From contig BSBM01000424.1 of assembly GCA_027924585.1 (NCBI GenBank), positions 62,001 to 126,000 on the forward strand: 64,000 nucleotides of DNA. The letters are read 5' to 3'. The DNA comes from Larix kaempferi. Taxonomy: Eukaryota; Streptophyta; Pinopsida; Pinales; Pinaceae. Below the pieces are notes generated by a model. That model ran no database searches. It was given only the letters and a program-made list of their open reading frames with translations, and was not told the DNA's origin. The first letter of the stretch is position 1. Each line of letters opens with the position of its first letter. A program made the position numbers and the translations under genes. This document shows positions 32,372 to 44,361 of this stretch, in pieces.

Positions 32372-32508
32372 GTACAACAATAGCATGTTCATTACAAAAA
32401 GGAAGAAATTGCATATCCATTGAGAATGATCTACTACAGTGCAATTATATCAAGGAAAGAATTAATACTATGAAAGTTCTTCCAGATGAAATGCAGGAAG
32501 TTGTTTGA

Positions 32509-33670
32509 AGAAAGGAGAACTTAGTGAGTCACTTGTGGCAAAGATGTCAAAAGAGCCTCAGACTCCTTTAAAAGGGATGTTCGGAAAAGATCACTATGGG
32601 CATTTTTGCAGAAGTAGAGGACCCAATGGAAGAACACATTGAGGTCCAGGAAGAGAGCCAACCAACATAAAATGTCAATTTCAATGTATATTTCGAGATG
32701 CATGATATTGTTGATTAGTTTCATATCGTTGAGGAAAATGTCAAAGTTGACAAATTTTTGATAATATATTTTTTGTAATGTTTTGAATTGAATATTTTAT
32801 TTTGAAAATAATTGTTGTGTTTTTAATATGCTATTTAGAAATATATGGTATACGTTTTGTTGAGTTTATGTGAATGATCACTTTATGGAAAATAATGTTA
32901 AAGAGTATCATTTTTATCCATCAAATAACAGAAAATACGTTGAAAAATGGTTTGAAATGTCTTTTCTTTTTTCTCATTTTGTTTAGAAATTTGCCCAAAA
33001 AATGACTTCTTTAAGATAACAGTTTAATGAAAAAACTTTGAAAATGCATATATTTTTCGTTCTAACTAGCTTCTAAATCTTACAAAAATTAAAAAATGTG
33101 TGTATTATTTTACTGTAACTAGCTATTAAATGTAGTTTTTTTGTAAAGTTTGGAAAATGTCCCTTGTAAATAAAATTTATAGTTTTCTTATGACCAAGAA
33201 GTTTCAAAATCACAAAAAAATGGCTCAAAATTGAAAAATGGTGCTACTATTATACACACTTTTTGAAACAGAGGTAAAAACAACTACTAAAATTGACCCC
33301 CCAAAAAACGAGAACAATGTCGGGTTCTCGTCAAGTTGTATAACATGTTTTGATTGGTCGATGCTTGTGCATTACCTCTTTTATTGTTTAGTGACTTGAT
33401 TGGTTGATGCTTGTTATTGTGCATTGCCTCTTGTATTGCTCATCAAATTTGTTAATATGGAAATGCTTCTTGTGGTACGATTGATTTACTGGTACATTAT
33501 GATTGACTTGGATTTTTGAAGGATTGATTTGTTTTCATATTTTAAGACCGTATGTTGAGATGAAAAGTAGTATGATGAATGGATGAACATGTTGGTTTTC
33601 TAACAATGATTGAAAAATGAGCACATCCCGGCTTTCAATGTCAATTAATCAAGCAGTAAAGAGATAGGAG
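32509..33670. other. No gene recognised; possible 3' tail of the methyltransferase
   Basis: From 32570 to 32758 an acidic reading (EVEDPMEEHIEVQEESQPT) suggests a decayed C-terminal extension. Beyond it the sequence is AT-rich and non-coding. Confidence 0.4.
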
Positions 33671-34815
33671 ATGGAGTTTGATGATGCACTTAATCCATAT
33701 GGTCTTGGAGAGAATTTTTTCAGGCTAAGGGAAGAAGGGAAAAATGGGCACAAGAGAAGCACCGAACCCTTGAGCCTAGAAGACTTGGTAAGAAAGTGCA
33801 GAGAAGACAATGAGAGAGTCATTCATATGCAAGAACGGATCATGCGTGATCTAAAACAACTACAAGGAACCACACCAAGAGATAAAGTACCAACGGAAGA
33901 TCGAGAGAGATCTTAATCGTCTTCAAGGATACCTCGTCGTATGCCCTCTATATCAAGGAGGGGAAGGTACTCATCAAGTAGCTTAGAGAGTAGTCACGAA
34001 AGATACCCAATTGGGTACAAGAAGAGGAGGAATGAATTGGTGGGTGAACTAAGAAGAATCAAGCCTCCAAACTTTGATGGAGAAGCAAAGCAAGGAGAGG
34101 AAGCAAAAGCTTGGTAGTTGGGGTTGAGAATTTTTTTCCAGTTGCATCAGTACTCACCAAACATGGAAGCAAGGGTATCTATATACCACTTGCAAGGTAA
34201 GGCCTCTATTTGGTGGGATCAATTGGTCAAGTTGAAGGACATTGATGAGGAAATAATCTCTTGGAGGAAATTCAAAAAGCACTTCCATAATGAATATCTC
34301 TCAGAATTTTACTATGATAAGAAGATGGAAGACTTCTTTGAACTCAAGCTAGGAAGCATGACCATGGAAGCTATGAGAAGAGGTTCTTAAAACTTCTAAA
34401 ATATGCAGATTTTGTGAAGGATGAAAAGGTGAAGATTCATAGGTTTCTCAGTGGTCTACCAAATTTCTATAGAGACAAGATTCAGTATGGCAGACCGAAG
34501 AGCCTTAAAGAAGTTGTTTGGAAGGACAAACATTTGTATGATCAAAATAAGAACAAAACTCCACATCAAAAAGACTGGAAGGATAAGAAAGAAGAAAAGC
34601 TGGAGCATAAGAAGAAAAGGTTTCAGCCTCCAAACTGTAATTAACAAGAATCGCCAGAACAAAGTAGATCCAAAAGAGATGAAGGATCAAGACCACCTAT
34701 CGATTGTTGGAAATGTAAAGGGAACCACTACTACATGAATTGTCCTCAGAGGGGAGGCAATGGAGAAAATATCAACAACATTCAAGAAGCCCCAACTATT
34801 GGAGATCTTGTTTAG
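33671..34815 (+). pseudogene. Ty3/gypsy gag
   Basis: Starts MEFDDALNPYGLGENFFRLR. The retrotransposon gag core follows: PPNFDGEAKQGEEAKAW, YHLQGKASIWWDQLVKLKDI, and EYLSEFYYDKKMEDFFELKL. Then DEKVKIHRFLSGLPNFYRDK, a basic linker, and a CX2CX3HX4C zinc knuckle (CWKCKGNHYYMNC, about 34708-34746). It ends at TAG 34813-34815 after TIGDLV. Lesions: TAA 33914, TAG about 34115, TAA about 34388 and a frameshift near 34400. The knuckle is intact. No protease or pol follows. Confidence 0.85.
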
Positions 34816-35082
34816 CTACTAGTTTTTATGACCCTTTTTGGTTTCTTAGTTAGATTTGAATTGTTGTGTTTGATTTTTCTTTTCCTGTTTGCATTAAAGT
34901 GTTCATGTGATCCTTGTCGAAAAGTATCTTTGTAGTCTTTGTATCCTTGTGATATTTGTTAGGAAGTAACCTTGTGATCCTTGTTAGGAAGGTACTCTTA
35001 TGATCAGAGTATCCTTATGTTCTTTGTTAAGGAATATTTGTGTGATCTTTGTGATTTGAATGTCCTTATGACCTTATTGAAA

Positions 35083-35120
<38 letters not shown>

Positions 35121-35712
35121 TTTATGAAAGAGTAACTTGTGGGATTAGAATAATATTTTTAGGTAAATGCATTTCAAGTGTTTTGATTTCATATACCTTT
35201 GATGTATTTCACGTGTCATAGGTGAAGTAGAGTGAAATGGAATACAAAGGAATTTATTTCATGTTGTGATGTACCCTTGAAATACTTCATGTGATAATTA
35301 TATCTTATCTCATGTATCTTTTATTTTGGAGTTGTATTTATGTATCTTGTTGAACAATATGTATATATGTTGCTGCTAACCGTCTGTTGTTGGAATGTGA
35401 AGAAAGTATGCTTGTCGAAGAATAAAATGTGTCATATAATTTTATGCCCGATGTTAATCGTATGGGTGATTAAAATATGATTTTCAGGTGGATGTACCCT
35501 TGTTGAAGTTTGAAGGCCTTGTAATGAGGTTTGAAGACCCTTTGATGGGGATTGAAGTATTGTGGTGAAAAATATGTTATCTTTTTGAGGCATGTATGGG
35601 CATGCCTATGAGAGTTTGAAAGAAGTTATCTTTCTGAGGCATGCATGGTCATGTATTTTATCCTTTTTGTAAATGCATGTATGTATTATGCATCGAGAAT
35701 GATGCATTGTTT
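34816..35712. other. Gypsy internal sequence without pol
   Basis: About 0.9 kb of non-coding sequence lies between the gag stop and the polypurine tract, where some 4 kb of pol would be expected. It includes repeated TTGTGATCCTTGTTAGGAA-like phrases (34910-35060). Confidence 0.6.
35084..35118. repeat. (TA)n microsatellite
   Basis: About 17 uninterrupted TA units. Confidence 0.95.
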
Positions 35713-35726
35713 AAGGGGGAGGGGAA
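35713..35726 (+). promoter_or_regulatory. Polypurine tract of gypsy element
   Basis: AAGGGGGAGGGGAA directly precedes a TGTAATACCCC LTR start, the standard gypsy arrangement. Confidence 0.85.
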
Positions 35727-38245
35727 TGTAATACCCCGTGTGTTAAGCCTTGGACATTTGTAATTTGTAATTGTTTATTATTGTGGAACAAAGATGCTGT
35801 AAAAAGGGTCTTTAAGGTCCAGGAGACATTATTATTATTATTTTGTAAATAATTAATTAATAAAAACAACTCGCACAACGGGGACCACTAAAAGAGTATG
35901 GGAGGCATAGATACACAATGTGAGGGGGGGGTGGGGACATTTCTATCACTTTAAAACTTGTTTGGTTGAGCTTGGTCCGTATTTCTGCCTTGGTGTATTT
36001 ATTAGTTTATGATCACCCAAACATTGTACAACAAACCCAACTTTTGATTATTTTAGCCTATGTTGGCACTATTGATCCTAATTCATGATTTAGTGGGCCT
36101 CCCTTGGTGAATGCACCTTCCTTGGTGCTTGGGTGGATTCCATTTGTTGATTGATCCCCTTTGGTGGTTTTGTAACTCTTTTTTGGATGTTACACTTGGT
36201 TTTGTAACCCCCACTTGCACAAGTGCGCCCTCACTATCTATTTTTAGCCTTGGTTTGTGTAACCCCTCCTTTGTTATTTTGGGAAGATGCTTTGGCTTGT
36301 GTAACTCCTCACCTCAATATTTTGAATTATATACATGAATGAAGTGTCCACACATGAATTTGAGTTTGGTGGAGTGAATTGGGGCCACTCTCCTTGAAAT
36401 TCGAATTGCTTGGGTTAGATTTGAGTTAGCCTCTTGTGGTTGAGTTAACCCCCTTGGGTTGACTCAAGTTGTCTTAACTTGGTTTTATTTGATCCCCTTG
36501 GGTTCAAATTGCCTTCTTTGGCCTATAAATCCATGGTTGATCTCCTTGGTTAAGGTTTTTTATTATTGTTGGTGGTTCTTGGTTGTTCATGCCATTGATG
36601 TTGAGAGCTTGGTAAGCCTGTGAGTTTGGGAATCCATGTATGCTCTGCTATGTGAATGAACCTTGTGCTTGGAGCATTGTGATCTTGTATGGTATTTGTG
36701 GCAAGCCTAGAAAACTATGTTATAGTTACTTCACGTCCATTGCTTGTCTTTGTCCTATACCTGCACATAAATCTTGATGGTGAATGGTGATTTCCTGAGG
36801 AACCTAGGGGGTGAAGGGATTACCATTGCACCTAGTAGTGGGGTGGAGGAGAAAGAAGGTGGTGAGGAATTGAGTCATGGCTTGTAAAAATGATACTTAG
36901 CTATCCTTGAGTGCACCTTTTTTGTGGATATGTGGCACCAGCTCAGGTTTGGCTTGTCAAAGTGAGATCTGGCTTGGCAGTGCCTTTGGCTGGGTAGAAC
37001 GTGGTCCAGTTGATTCCATTTGCACATTAATAAGATAAGTGGTTTATGTATTTTTATGTAAATTCATATGTTTATATTATATTTCCACTGTTTCCACTGT
37101 TTCCATGGATGAACTATTAATGTTGAAAATCTTGGCAGAGATATCAATGGTTGGATGAAAATATGAGGGCTTAATTGCTTGGAAATTGGTGTATTCTCCT
37201 TGATTTTTAGATCTGATCTTGATGGATGCTTGAAATATGTTTATTCATGTGTTATTTGATGTATCTTAATCTGAAAATTCTCCCTCAATGTATGATCAAA
37301 TCTGTTGATGAAATTACAAATGAAAATGCTTAGTTTTCATAACATTGGTTGAGGAATCCTACTAGGAAATTGGTGCTTTCTCCTTGATTATGAGATTTGA
37401 TCTTTATGGATGCTCGAAATATTTTTATTTATGTGTTATTTTCTGTAGCTTACTCTAAAAATTCACTCTCCATGGTTGTTCGCATATATTATATGATTTT
37501 ACAAATGAAAATATTGAGTTTTGACTGCTAGGAAATGGGTTTTTTCTGCTTGAAAACTAGATTGAATGGATGGTTTTTATGTAGAGTTGATTATCTGAAG
37601 TTGTATGGCTATGTATGAAATTTCTAGTGCACCCTTGGTTGCCGTAGAGTGCCCCATATATTTGGTATGCTTTCTATTTGGGATTCCCGATTGGTTTTGC
37701 AGGGATTTGGATGCTTGCCGGATGATCCGATAGTGATTTTGATAAAAATATGATATTTTGTATGAATCAATGGTTGTACAAGGTATATATGTACCTGTCA
37801 TTTTGTATTATTGAATGGATGTAGGTGTTATATTCATTTGTGATCCGATGAGCAATGCAAAACTGTTAATGAAGGTGGCAGAAAGTTCTGGTTGTAAATT
37901 TTTTTGCAAAGAAATCCATAATTTTGATCATATAGTATTATTGGGTTGATTATGGTCACCCTTAATGTTTTAATAATGCTAAGGTTCAATTTTAATAAGC
38001 TTGTAAATATGGTTTCATTTTCATGCTTGCACGGTCTTGCATCTGCATGAGCTTTTTGGGGAGTTTTATAATTGCTTTTAAGGTGTCGCAATTTATTTTA
38101 ATGGTTGAATGTTGTTTTATATTGGCTTGATGGTATGTTATCCTAACCTTTGGTTGACCCTATTCCACTGTACAATACCTTTATTCATCCTTCCTTTGGG
38201 TTCACATGTTCCTGTGACCTTGGTTTTAGGGTCGGGTACATCACA
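35727..38245 (+). repeat. 3' LTR of gypsy element (about 2.5 kb)
   Basis: Begins TGTAATACCCCGTGTG right after the polypurine tract and ends GGGTCGGGTACATCACA. The end is set independently, because at 38246 a minus-strand L1 RT frame begins abruptly. It contains the TG...CA termini and no real ORF. A 5' LTR copy is not found upstream of gag. Confidence 0.72.
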
Positions 38246-38940
38246 TTGAAGAACAACGTGTTTACCATACCTACATACTAGAATCCAAAGCCCAAGCAAG
38301 TCAAAATTTTTGAAATAAATACCTCGATCATAAGTTTTGTCAAAATCAATATTTAACATCATACATTGATCCCTATCTCCCTAGCCCACACTATAGCATC
38401 CCAAGTTGACACTATTATATAGAAAATGAACCTCCCCTGAACAAAGCCAATTGTCTCTTATTGAACCACATACTTGGCCACTTTCTACACCCTCAAATCC
38501 AAAGCCTTGGCCATGATCTTATAAGCAACTGAAAAAAGGGTGATGGGACACAAAACGCCAAAGGATTCTTGTGCCTCATTCTTGGGAATCAACTTAATCC
38601 ACCCTTGATTAAGAGTCTTTAACAAGAAATTGAAAGATAAAACTCTAGTAGCCAGACAATAGAATTCCTCACCAATGCAATCCCACATGAACTTATAAAA
38701 CTCACAAGGAAAAGAATCCAACCTAGGGAATTTCTCATTCTTCATAGCCATGAGCGTTCCATATAACTCTTCCCGCATCAAATTATGATCCAATTTGTTG
38801 CTATCACCCATGGATGTCTTATGAGAAATAACCTTGTGACATGCATCTCAAACAACCACCACACCATCAAATAGAGTATACAGAACAAAATTAGACTAGA
38901 AATAATCATTAAACATACTACGAGCCTCAGTTGAATCCTT
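38246..38940 (-). pseudogene. L1 ORF2 reverse transcriptase fragment
   Basis: Minus-strand frames give NDYF near 38905, then SFPCEFYKFMWDCIGEEF, GWIKLIPKNEAQESFG and YKIMAKALDLRV. Further left are GFVQGRF, a NIDFDKTYDR motif (about 38355) and CRYGKHVVL or VGMVNTLFFN, ending at the gypsy LTR border (38245). This is the fingers/palm start of an L1 RT. The F-x-D-D box and everything after it are missing, cut off by the LTR. Confidence 0.78.
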
Positions 38941-38949
38941 GGCAAAGGC

Positions 38950-41399
38950 CCCATACACTCTGTTGCAATGGATTCAGGTTGGCGATAAAAGTAGTTGGCG
39001 CATTGGTTAAACCAGATGGCACAACAATGAACTCATAATGGCCATACCTCATCTTGAAAGTTGTCTTATGAATATCTTACTCTCTGATCTTGAACTGATG
39101 ATACCCTGGCCTTAATTCAATCTTAGAAAATATTTTGGCTCCCTTAATCTGATCAAATAGATAATCTATCCTTGGCAATGGATACTTATTCTTGATTATG
39201 TCCTTATTGATTTGTCTATAGTCAATACATAGTTGCAAGGTTCCATCCTTCTTCTTAACAAACGACACTGGTGAACCCCGTGAGGACATGCTCGGTCTAA
39301 TATACTTATTGTCCATTAGCTCCCGCAGTTGCATTTTCAACTCTACAAACTTTGGAGTTCTCATTCTGTAAGAGACTTTGGACACTAGGTTTGATCCTGG
39401 CACCAAATTGATAGTAAAATCAATATCTATTTTGGGCGGAAGTCCTGACACTTCTTCTGGAAATGTATCCTTATATTCCCACAGCACTAGAAAATATTCT
39501 AGTGCTGGGCCTTTATCCTCTGTGGCTTTTGACACATGAACCTCATATAATTGGTAGTTCTTCTTGAAGTCACACCTTCCCAACTATAGTGTTGAAACTT
39601 GCCTTATGGAATTTTTTCTAGCATTCTTTCATTGTCTGAGGCTTTCCTTCCTCATCAAGATATTCAAGAAAATTATTCTAACAGTCAATCATGGTGCGAT
39701 GCTTTTATATCCAATCCATGCCAATAAGAACATCAAACAACCCTAACGGTAGGATGTTCATGTTAGTTGTGCTGGATAAAATGTCCAACATTAACGAACA
39801 TCCTTCTACCACTTCACTTACTTTTATTTTTGTCCCCGTGGCTAACTAAACTAGCCCAAAATTGCTATGCTTACTTTTCTTAAGCGTGCAAAATCCAAAA
39901 ATATTAGGATGGATATAACTATGACTCGATCTTCGGTCTATTAAAATAGAAACAGAATACGCAACAATCTTACCTCCAACTTCAACTACTGTAGCTTGAT
40001 GGTCTGCTTGATGATCATCTACAACTGCATAGATTCTAGGAGTTGATCTGGCCATGTCCTACACAGTCACAACTCCTTCAATGTTATGGACCTTTCGAGG
40101 TTGTTCCTTCCTATGAGGGAAATCATACACTTATGATTCTCTCCACATCCCCAACATTGCATTGGTTCTTTAGGCCTTCCTGTGCCTAGCATAACGCACT
40201 GAAATATGCCTTGTGCCAGATGTCCCCATTGAACATTTCTCAGCAGGTTCCTATAGGGTACAAATCCAAACTCTTTCTTCCTTGGATCAAACCTTCCCCC
40301 AGGTTTTCCTCTTCTTGCTTGATGCTCCATAGCTTTTCCCTTGTATTGCTCAATGCACAGCCTTTAGAATATCATCATCTAAAGTATTGGGATCCACGAA
40401 TTCAATTATGTCTCTATAATTTTGGGGCATCCCACTTAAGAATCTCTCGATCTTTTCCTTCTCATTCCTGAGATAATACACATAACAAAGTAGTTCTACA
40501 AATTCATTCACATACTCCTCCATTTTCATCTGTCGCAGCTTCAATTCATGAAACTCCTTGCTCTTACTGTCATAATATCTTTACGAAAGATACTTTTGCT
40601 TGAAATAATTTTCAAACTTCTTCTAGTCAATCTTCGTTTCCTTGAGGCCCTTCACTTTCCAGAGGTGTTCCCACCAAATTAAAGCTATGACATTCAAATT
40701 AAAGATGGCAATATTAGCCTTCTCATTTCTCGAGAAATCACAAATTCTAAAGTACTTCGTTATTCCAAGAATCCATGCTTCATCCTCTTGCCCCGACATA
40801 CTTTCTCTATCAAATGTGGGAAGCTTTCCAAGAATCCATGCTTCATCCTTTTTCCCCGACTTACTTTCTTTGTCGAATGTGGGAGACTTTACCTTCCTGA
40901 ATTCCCTAGAGGAACTCTCTTTATGAATTCTCCTTCTCTTAGATCTCCAAGCTGAATGTGTTGAACTGTCTGACGAGCTTTTTTATTTGCTTAATATACT
41001 GCTCGAGGTTCCTGATAGAGACATGCTTATTCTCCTTCTCTTATATATCCAAGCTGAATGTGTTGAACTATTTGACGAGCTTTTTTATTTGCTTAATATA
41101 CTGCTTGAGGTTCTTGCACTCCTTTCATCCTTACTACCACTATTCTGATTCGATCCTAGATTAGCTTTATAGTGAAGGTCTATTAGACTCTGTAGTATGA
41201 CAACATTGATATGATATTTCTCTTCTCGTGCCTTAGTCATCCTTTCATTGCAACTCCTCATAATTTCAACCATATCCGGAGGTGTGATTTGCGCCCTCCT
41301 TCCATTAGATTCCTTTTCTGCATTACCACCACGCACATACTCTCCCATAGCATCTTCTGCGCGATCATAGGGATCTTGCACATCATCCATGATGATCAT
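38950..41399 (-). pseudogene. Ty3/gypsy gag-protease-RT remnant
   Basis: On the minus strand gag starts MIIMDDVQDPYDRAED (41399). It continues in shifting frames to LIWWEHLWKV, KKFENYFKQKYLS, FHELKLRQMKMEEYV and FLSGMPQNYRD (about 40430). A decayed knuckle follows (about 40160-40120). Protease reads ILIDRRSSHSYI (about 39960-39925) with Arg-Arg in place of the catalytic Ser-Gly after Asp. RT starts in 39583-39077, with [26 protein letters not shown] and [20 protein letters not shown]. It then goes on to [18 protein letters not shown] and stops near 38955. The remainder of RT, RNase H, integrase and the 3' LTR are absent. Confidence 0.85.
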
Positions 41400-41587
41400 T
41401 CAATTGGCTAAATCATATTCTTTTGCTTGCTTCCTTATTTCCTTTGCTATATTGTTCTGTCTACTGTTAATTTCATTGTGCACAAAGGAAAGTTTATTAG
41501 ATAACACATTAATAATATCAATATTTTCTCTACTATTACCATGATGGGTCCTTTATTGCACTTAGAGGTCTAGCGTTGAACCACTTC

Positions 41588-41599
41588 TCTAATACCACT
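41588..41599 (-). promoter_or_regulatory. Primer-binding site of minus-strand gypsy
   Basis: TGGTATTAGAG on the minus strand, two or three bases after the LTR terminus, is one change from the tRNA-Met consensus TGGTATCAGAG. Confidence 0.75.
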
Positions 41600-42362
41600 C
41601 TGTCACATCCCCATCGGTCTCTATGGACTATCGCAACCATAGGGGATCTTTTTTTTTCTTTCTTTCTACTTTTGATACCAAGACATTACTGTCTAATACT
41701 AATTTATTTTTCCATGCAATGAACACATAATCTCAATTCAATACACACAACCATGTGCGCATATTACTCTAGCCATATGCGATATTGTATGAACTAATTT
41801 GACATTGTGCACTTCTATGCCTATCAATTTATTTATTATGCAGCAATACTGCTCGTGTGAAAATAAACCATCGTGCAATCCACTGCGTGATTGTCTTTAA
41901 CCGCTACGCAGCTACCAATTTAGCTTGCAATGCCAAATCACTGGCTTCCTTTAGAGTTAGCGCTATATGTATAGATGGGATTCTTATGTAAATCAAACAT
42001 TTAGATGCAAGCATTTATAAGGCATGTCATCACATATCCATCAAATGCATATCTAGACTGAAATTGCTTCTATCTAAGCAATTCACGATTCACTATATAC
42101 AACATGCATATCATCATTCATTTAGACCAACATTCATACAACATAATGGAAATACAATAATAACATCAAATAACACGTATCTTGAATGAAGATTCTCTGA
42201 GAAATTGATTGCACAAGAGAAACATTCCACCCAACTGTAGGCACTATGTATAGGATATACTCTTTCTACTAAGAGGCTGCCCCCGCGATAGGCATGATTA
42301 CCTTAAGGAAAGGGGAACTATCCACATCTCTCACACAGAGTCAAACTAACACAAGGCCATAG

Positions 42363-42510
42363 CCAAGCCAACATCTACTAGTTAACAGGCTATTACAACC
42401 ACACAGACTAAATTCTCAAGCCAAGCCAACCTCTATGGGGTTAACATGCTGTTATAGTCACATAGACTCAAATCCTAAGCCAAGCCAGCCTCTATTGGGT
42501 TAACATGATT
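42363..42510. repeat. ~59-bp tandem repeat inside gypsy LTR
   Basis: CCAAGCCAACxTCTA...GGTTAACA...TAGACT units start at 42363, 42421 and 42480; the third is partial. Confidence 0.85.
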
Positions 42511-42574
42511 TTCTAGGAACTAGAGGGGAAATGCTAACTAGTGACTCTCCTTAAAGTTACAGGAACCTCATGCA

Positions 42575-43085
42575 TACTCAGTTAGCTTGGGGTCCACAAT
42601 ACTTGCCCCACACAACACCAAGAAGGTACCCTTGAGCGTCACCTTCCTCCATGTGCTATACTGGTGTGTGCGTAGAAAGACCACCCAAACCCCACTATTC
42701 CACCAAGAGGTCACAACCTTCGCTAGTCTCTTGGCGAGATCCATTCACTAAACCACTCTAGTGCTCAATACCGACAATCGACCTCGTGTAGACTCACTTA
42801 GTTTGGGGTCCACAATACCCATCCCACACAACACCGTGCAGGTGCTATTCCAATGTGTGCATAGAAAGATCACCTAAGCCCCACTATTCCACAACTGCTA
42901 TTCGAATCCAATCCACTCAGTGTTAAACACTCTATTCACTTCTCAGGGTTTACACAATTCAGGCCCGGACAAACAATCAGATCTAGTTTACCTCCAAAAC
43001 CACATATACTTCATGTAGACTCGACTAGCTTGGAGTCCACAATACCCTTCCCACACAACACCAAGAAGGAACCCCTTCACTGCTG
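42575..43085. repeat. Three diverged copies of a block inside gypsy LTR
   Basis: TTGGGGTCCACAATAC...CCCACACAACACC recurs at about 42590, 42800 and 43030. The first two also share GTGTGxGTAGAAAGACCACC and CCCCACTATTCCAC. Confidence 0.8.
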
Positions 43086-44361
43086 AACGATCCCTCAGGC
43101 GCCACCTTCCTCTAGGTCCCCAAACCCTAGATCATCTTCCTACAAGCTCTGTTTTCCCATGGCTTACAAATCTAAACTGCACAACCAATGGCTCTAAAGA
43201 ATCACTCCGGTCACTGTGGAACAGACCACTCTGCTATAACAGGTCTCACTGGAAATTGCAATCATCTGACTCAACATCAAGGGTATAGGACTTCTCAGGT
43301 GCACAACTAAGTATTCACGACGCTCCACCACTCTGCTAGTCCAACTCAAATTGCTTCTCGGAACATACTATGTCACACATGTCTTCACACAAATTTAGGA
43401 TGCTCATATTTAAACTAACAATTGGGTAATTTGATACCACTCTACTGCCTAGATCCACTGAGGATCACATAACAATTTCATTTTCTAGTTCCCTCCTTGA
43501 CTCATAGTCATGAACACAAACCAGAGTCTAGATCCACTCTCCACTTTGTCACTATTCAGGTCCGACTCCCTCTTAGGCAAGGGTCGACTCTTTCTCCTTT
43601 GATCAGAATGGATAGATTGGTCAATGGATGGATGAGTGAATAATTCCCCCTTGCACAAAAGGTAGGGTGAGATAGATACACCCATGAAGGACCGAGTTAC
43701 TTGACCACATAACTGATTAACTAGCTGATAGAATTACTAATAGGATGACTAACAGAATCACTGATAGGTTACCGCTCCATCCCCCAACTAATAGGTAATT
43801 TAAGGACGACATCAATGCAACTGATCGCTTACCCAATAAGTAAATCCCATTCCCAGTTCTGCAGGGAAACTGACACTACTCTGCCACAACTCTGTCACAA
43901 GGAAACTCAGACCCATGCCTTTCTTTCCCCAAGACAATAATTGTCTCAACTATCTTCCTCTTGGAAGCATTGAATGATTGGGGCGCAATAGTCAAACTTA
44001 CATCTGATGGCCCATCAATCCTCTCTAGGACACTCAAATCTCATCTATTAGCTTCATGGATTCGATACGTCCCTCCCTAACCTTAGGATAACCATGCCCA
44101 TTTCTCTTGTTACCTTGCACAGTCAGCTGTGGACTTCATTTATTATTATTATCATGCACATGTACATCACATTTACAATACCACTGTGCTTTTCCTGTGC
44201 ATGGTTCACCAACCATATTTTCTGTTGATACATACACTTCTACTAAGGATATCCATGATAGGGCCTTGGATTTGAGCTTCTCACCATGTTCCTTACATTT
44301 TGTCATCGATATTACATCATTTACATTACATAAGTCAAGGGTAAACTATTGGGACATTACA

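Larger units (their letters stand above)
29993..32508 (+). pseudogene. ParB-like domain fused to beta-class DNA amino-methyltransferase
   Basis: Exon 1 (29993-31088) has an acidic/basic leader, then a ParB/Srx-like domain: PHRLHVHNLKALMRHNPYAH, then YVLGGNHSVEDRREL in the position of the ParB G-x-H/R-R box, and LLAWDHNTDSDYRMSMTF. Exons 2-5 are 31212-31347, 31439-31854, 31950-32251 and 32372-32508. The methyltransferase starts VQYKVILGDCENIANLIP. Its motif IV region reads ADIPHGYN (DPPY-like), followed by LYWHKPN, IYQKPQALINDLI and motif I VLDLFSGSC-TTIA, then a GRNCISIENDLLQ adenosine-binding strand. Motif IV before motif I defines the beta class. Lesions: TAA at 30269, a frameshift about 30700, a frameshift about 31643, TAA and TGA about 31725-31775, and a frameshift about 31840. 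A continuation to about 32758 is possible in another frame. Such fusions are known from bacterial and phage modification enzymes; this copy has spliceosomal introns. Confidence 0.72.
41601..44361 (-). repeat. 5' LTR of minus-strand gypsy (about 2.76 kb)
   Basis: Read on the minus strand it starts TGTAATGTCCCAATAG and ends GGGGATGTGACA, immediately before the primer-binding site. The outer border is confirmed because at 44362 an L1 ORF1 frame is cut exactly after its zinc-knuckle DCK. Short ORFs within are not coding. Confidence 0.8.

Noticed and set aside
29248-32508. Bacterial contamination at the methyltransferase locus
   Set aside because: Four GT-AG introns, AT-rich plant-like composition and embedding between plant L1 and gypsy sequences argue against it.
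36111-36338. 75-codon ORF rich in Cys, Ser and Phe
   Set aside because: Lies wholly inside the 3' LTR of the gypsy element.
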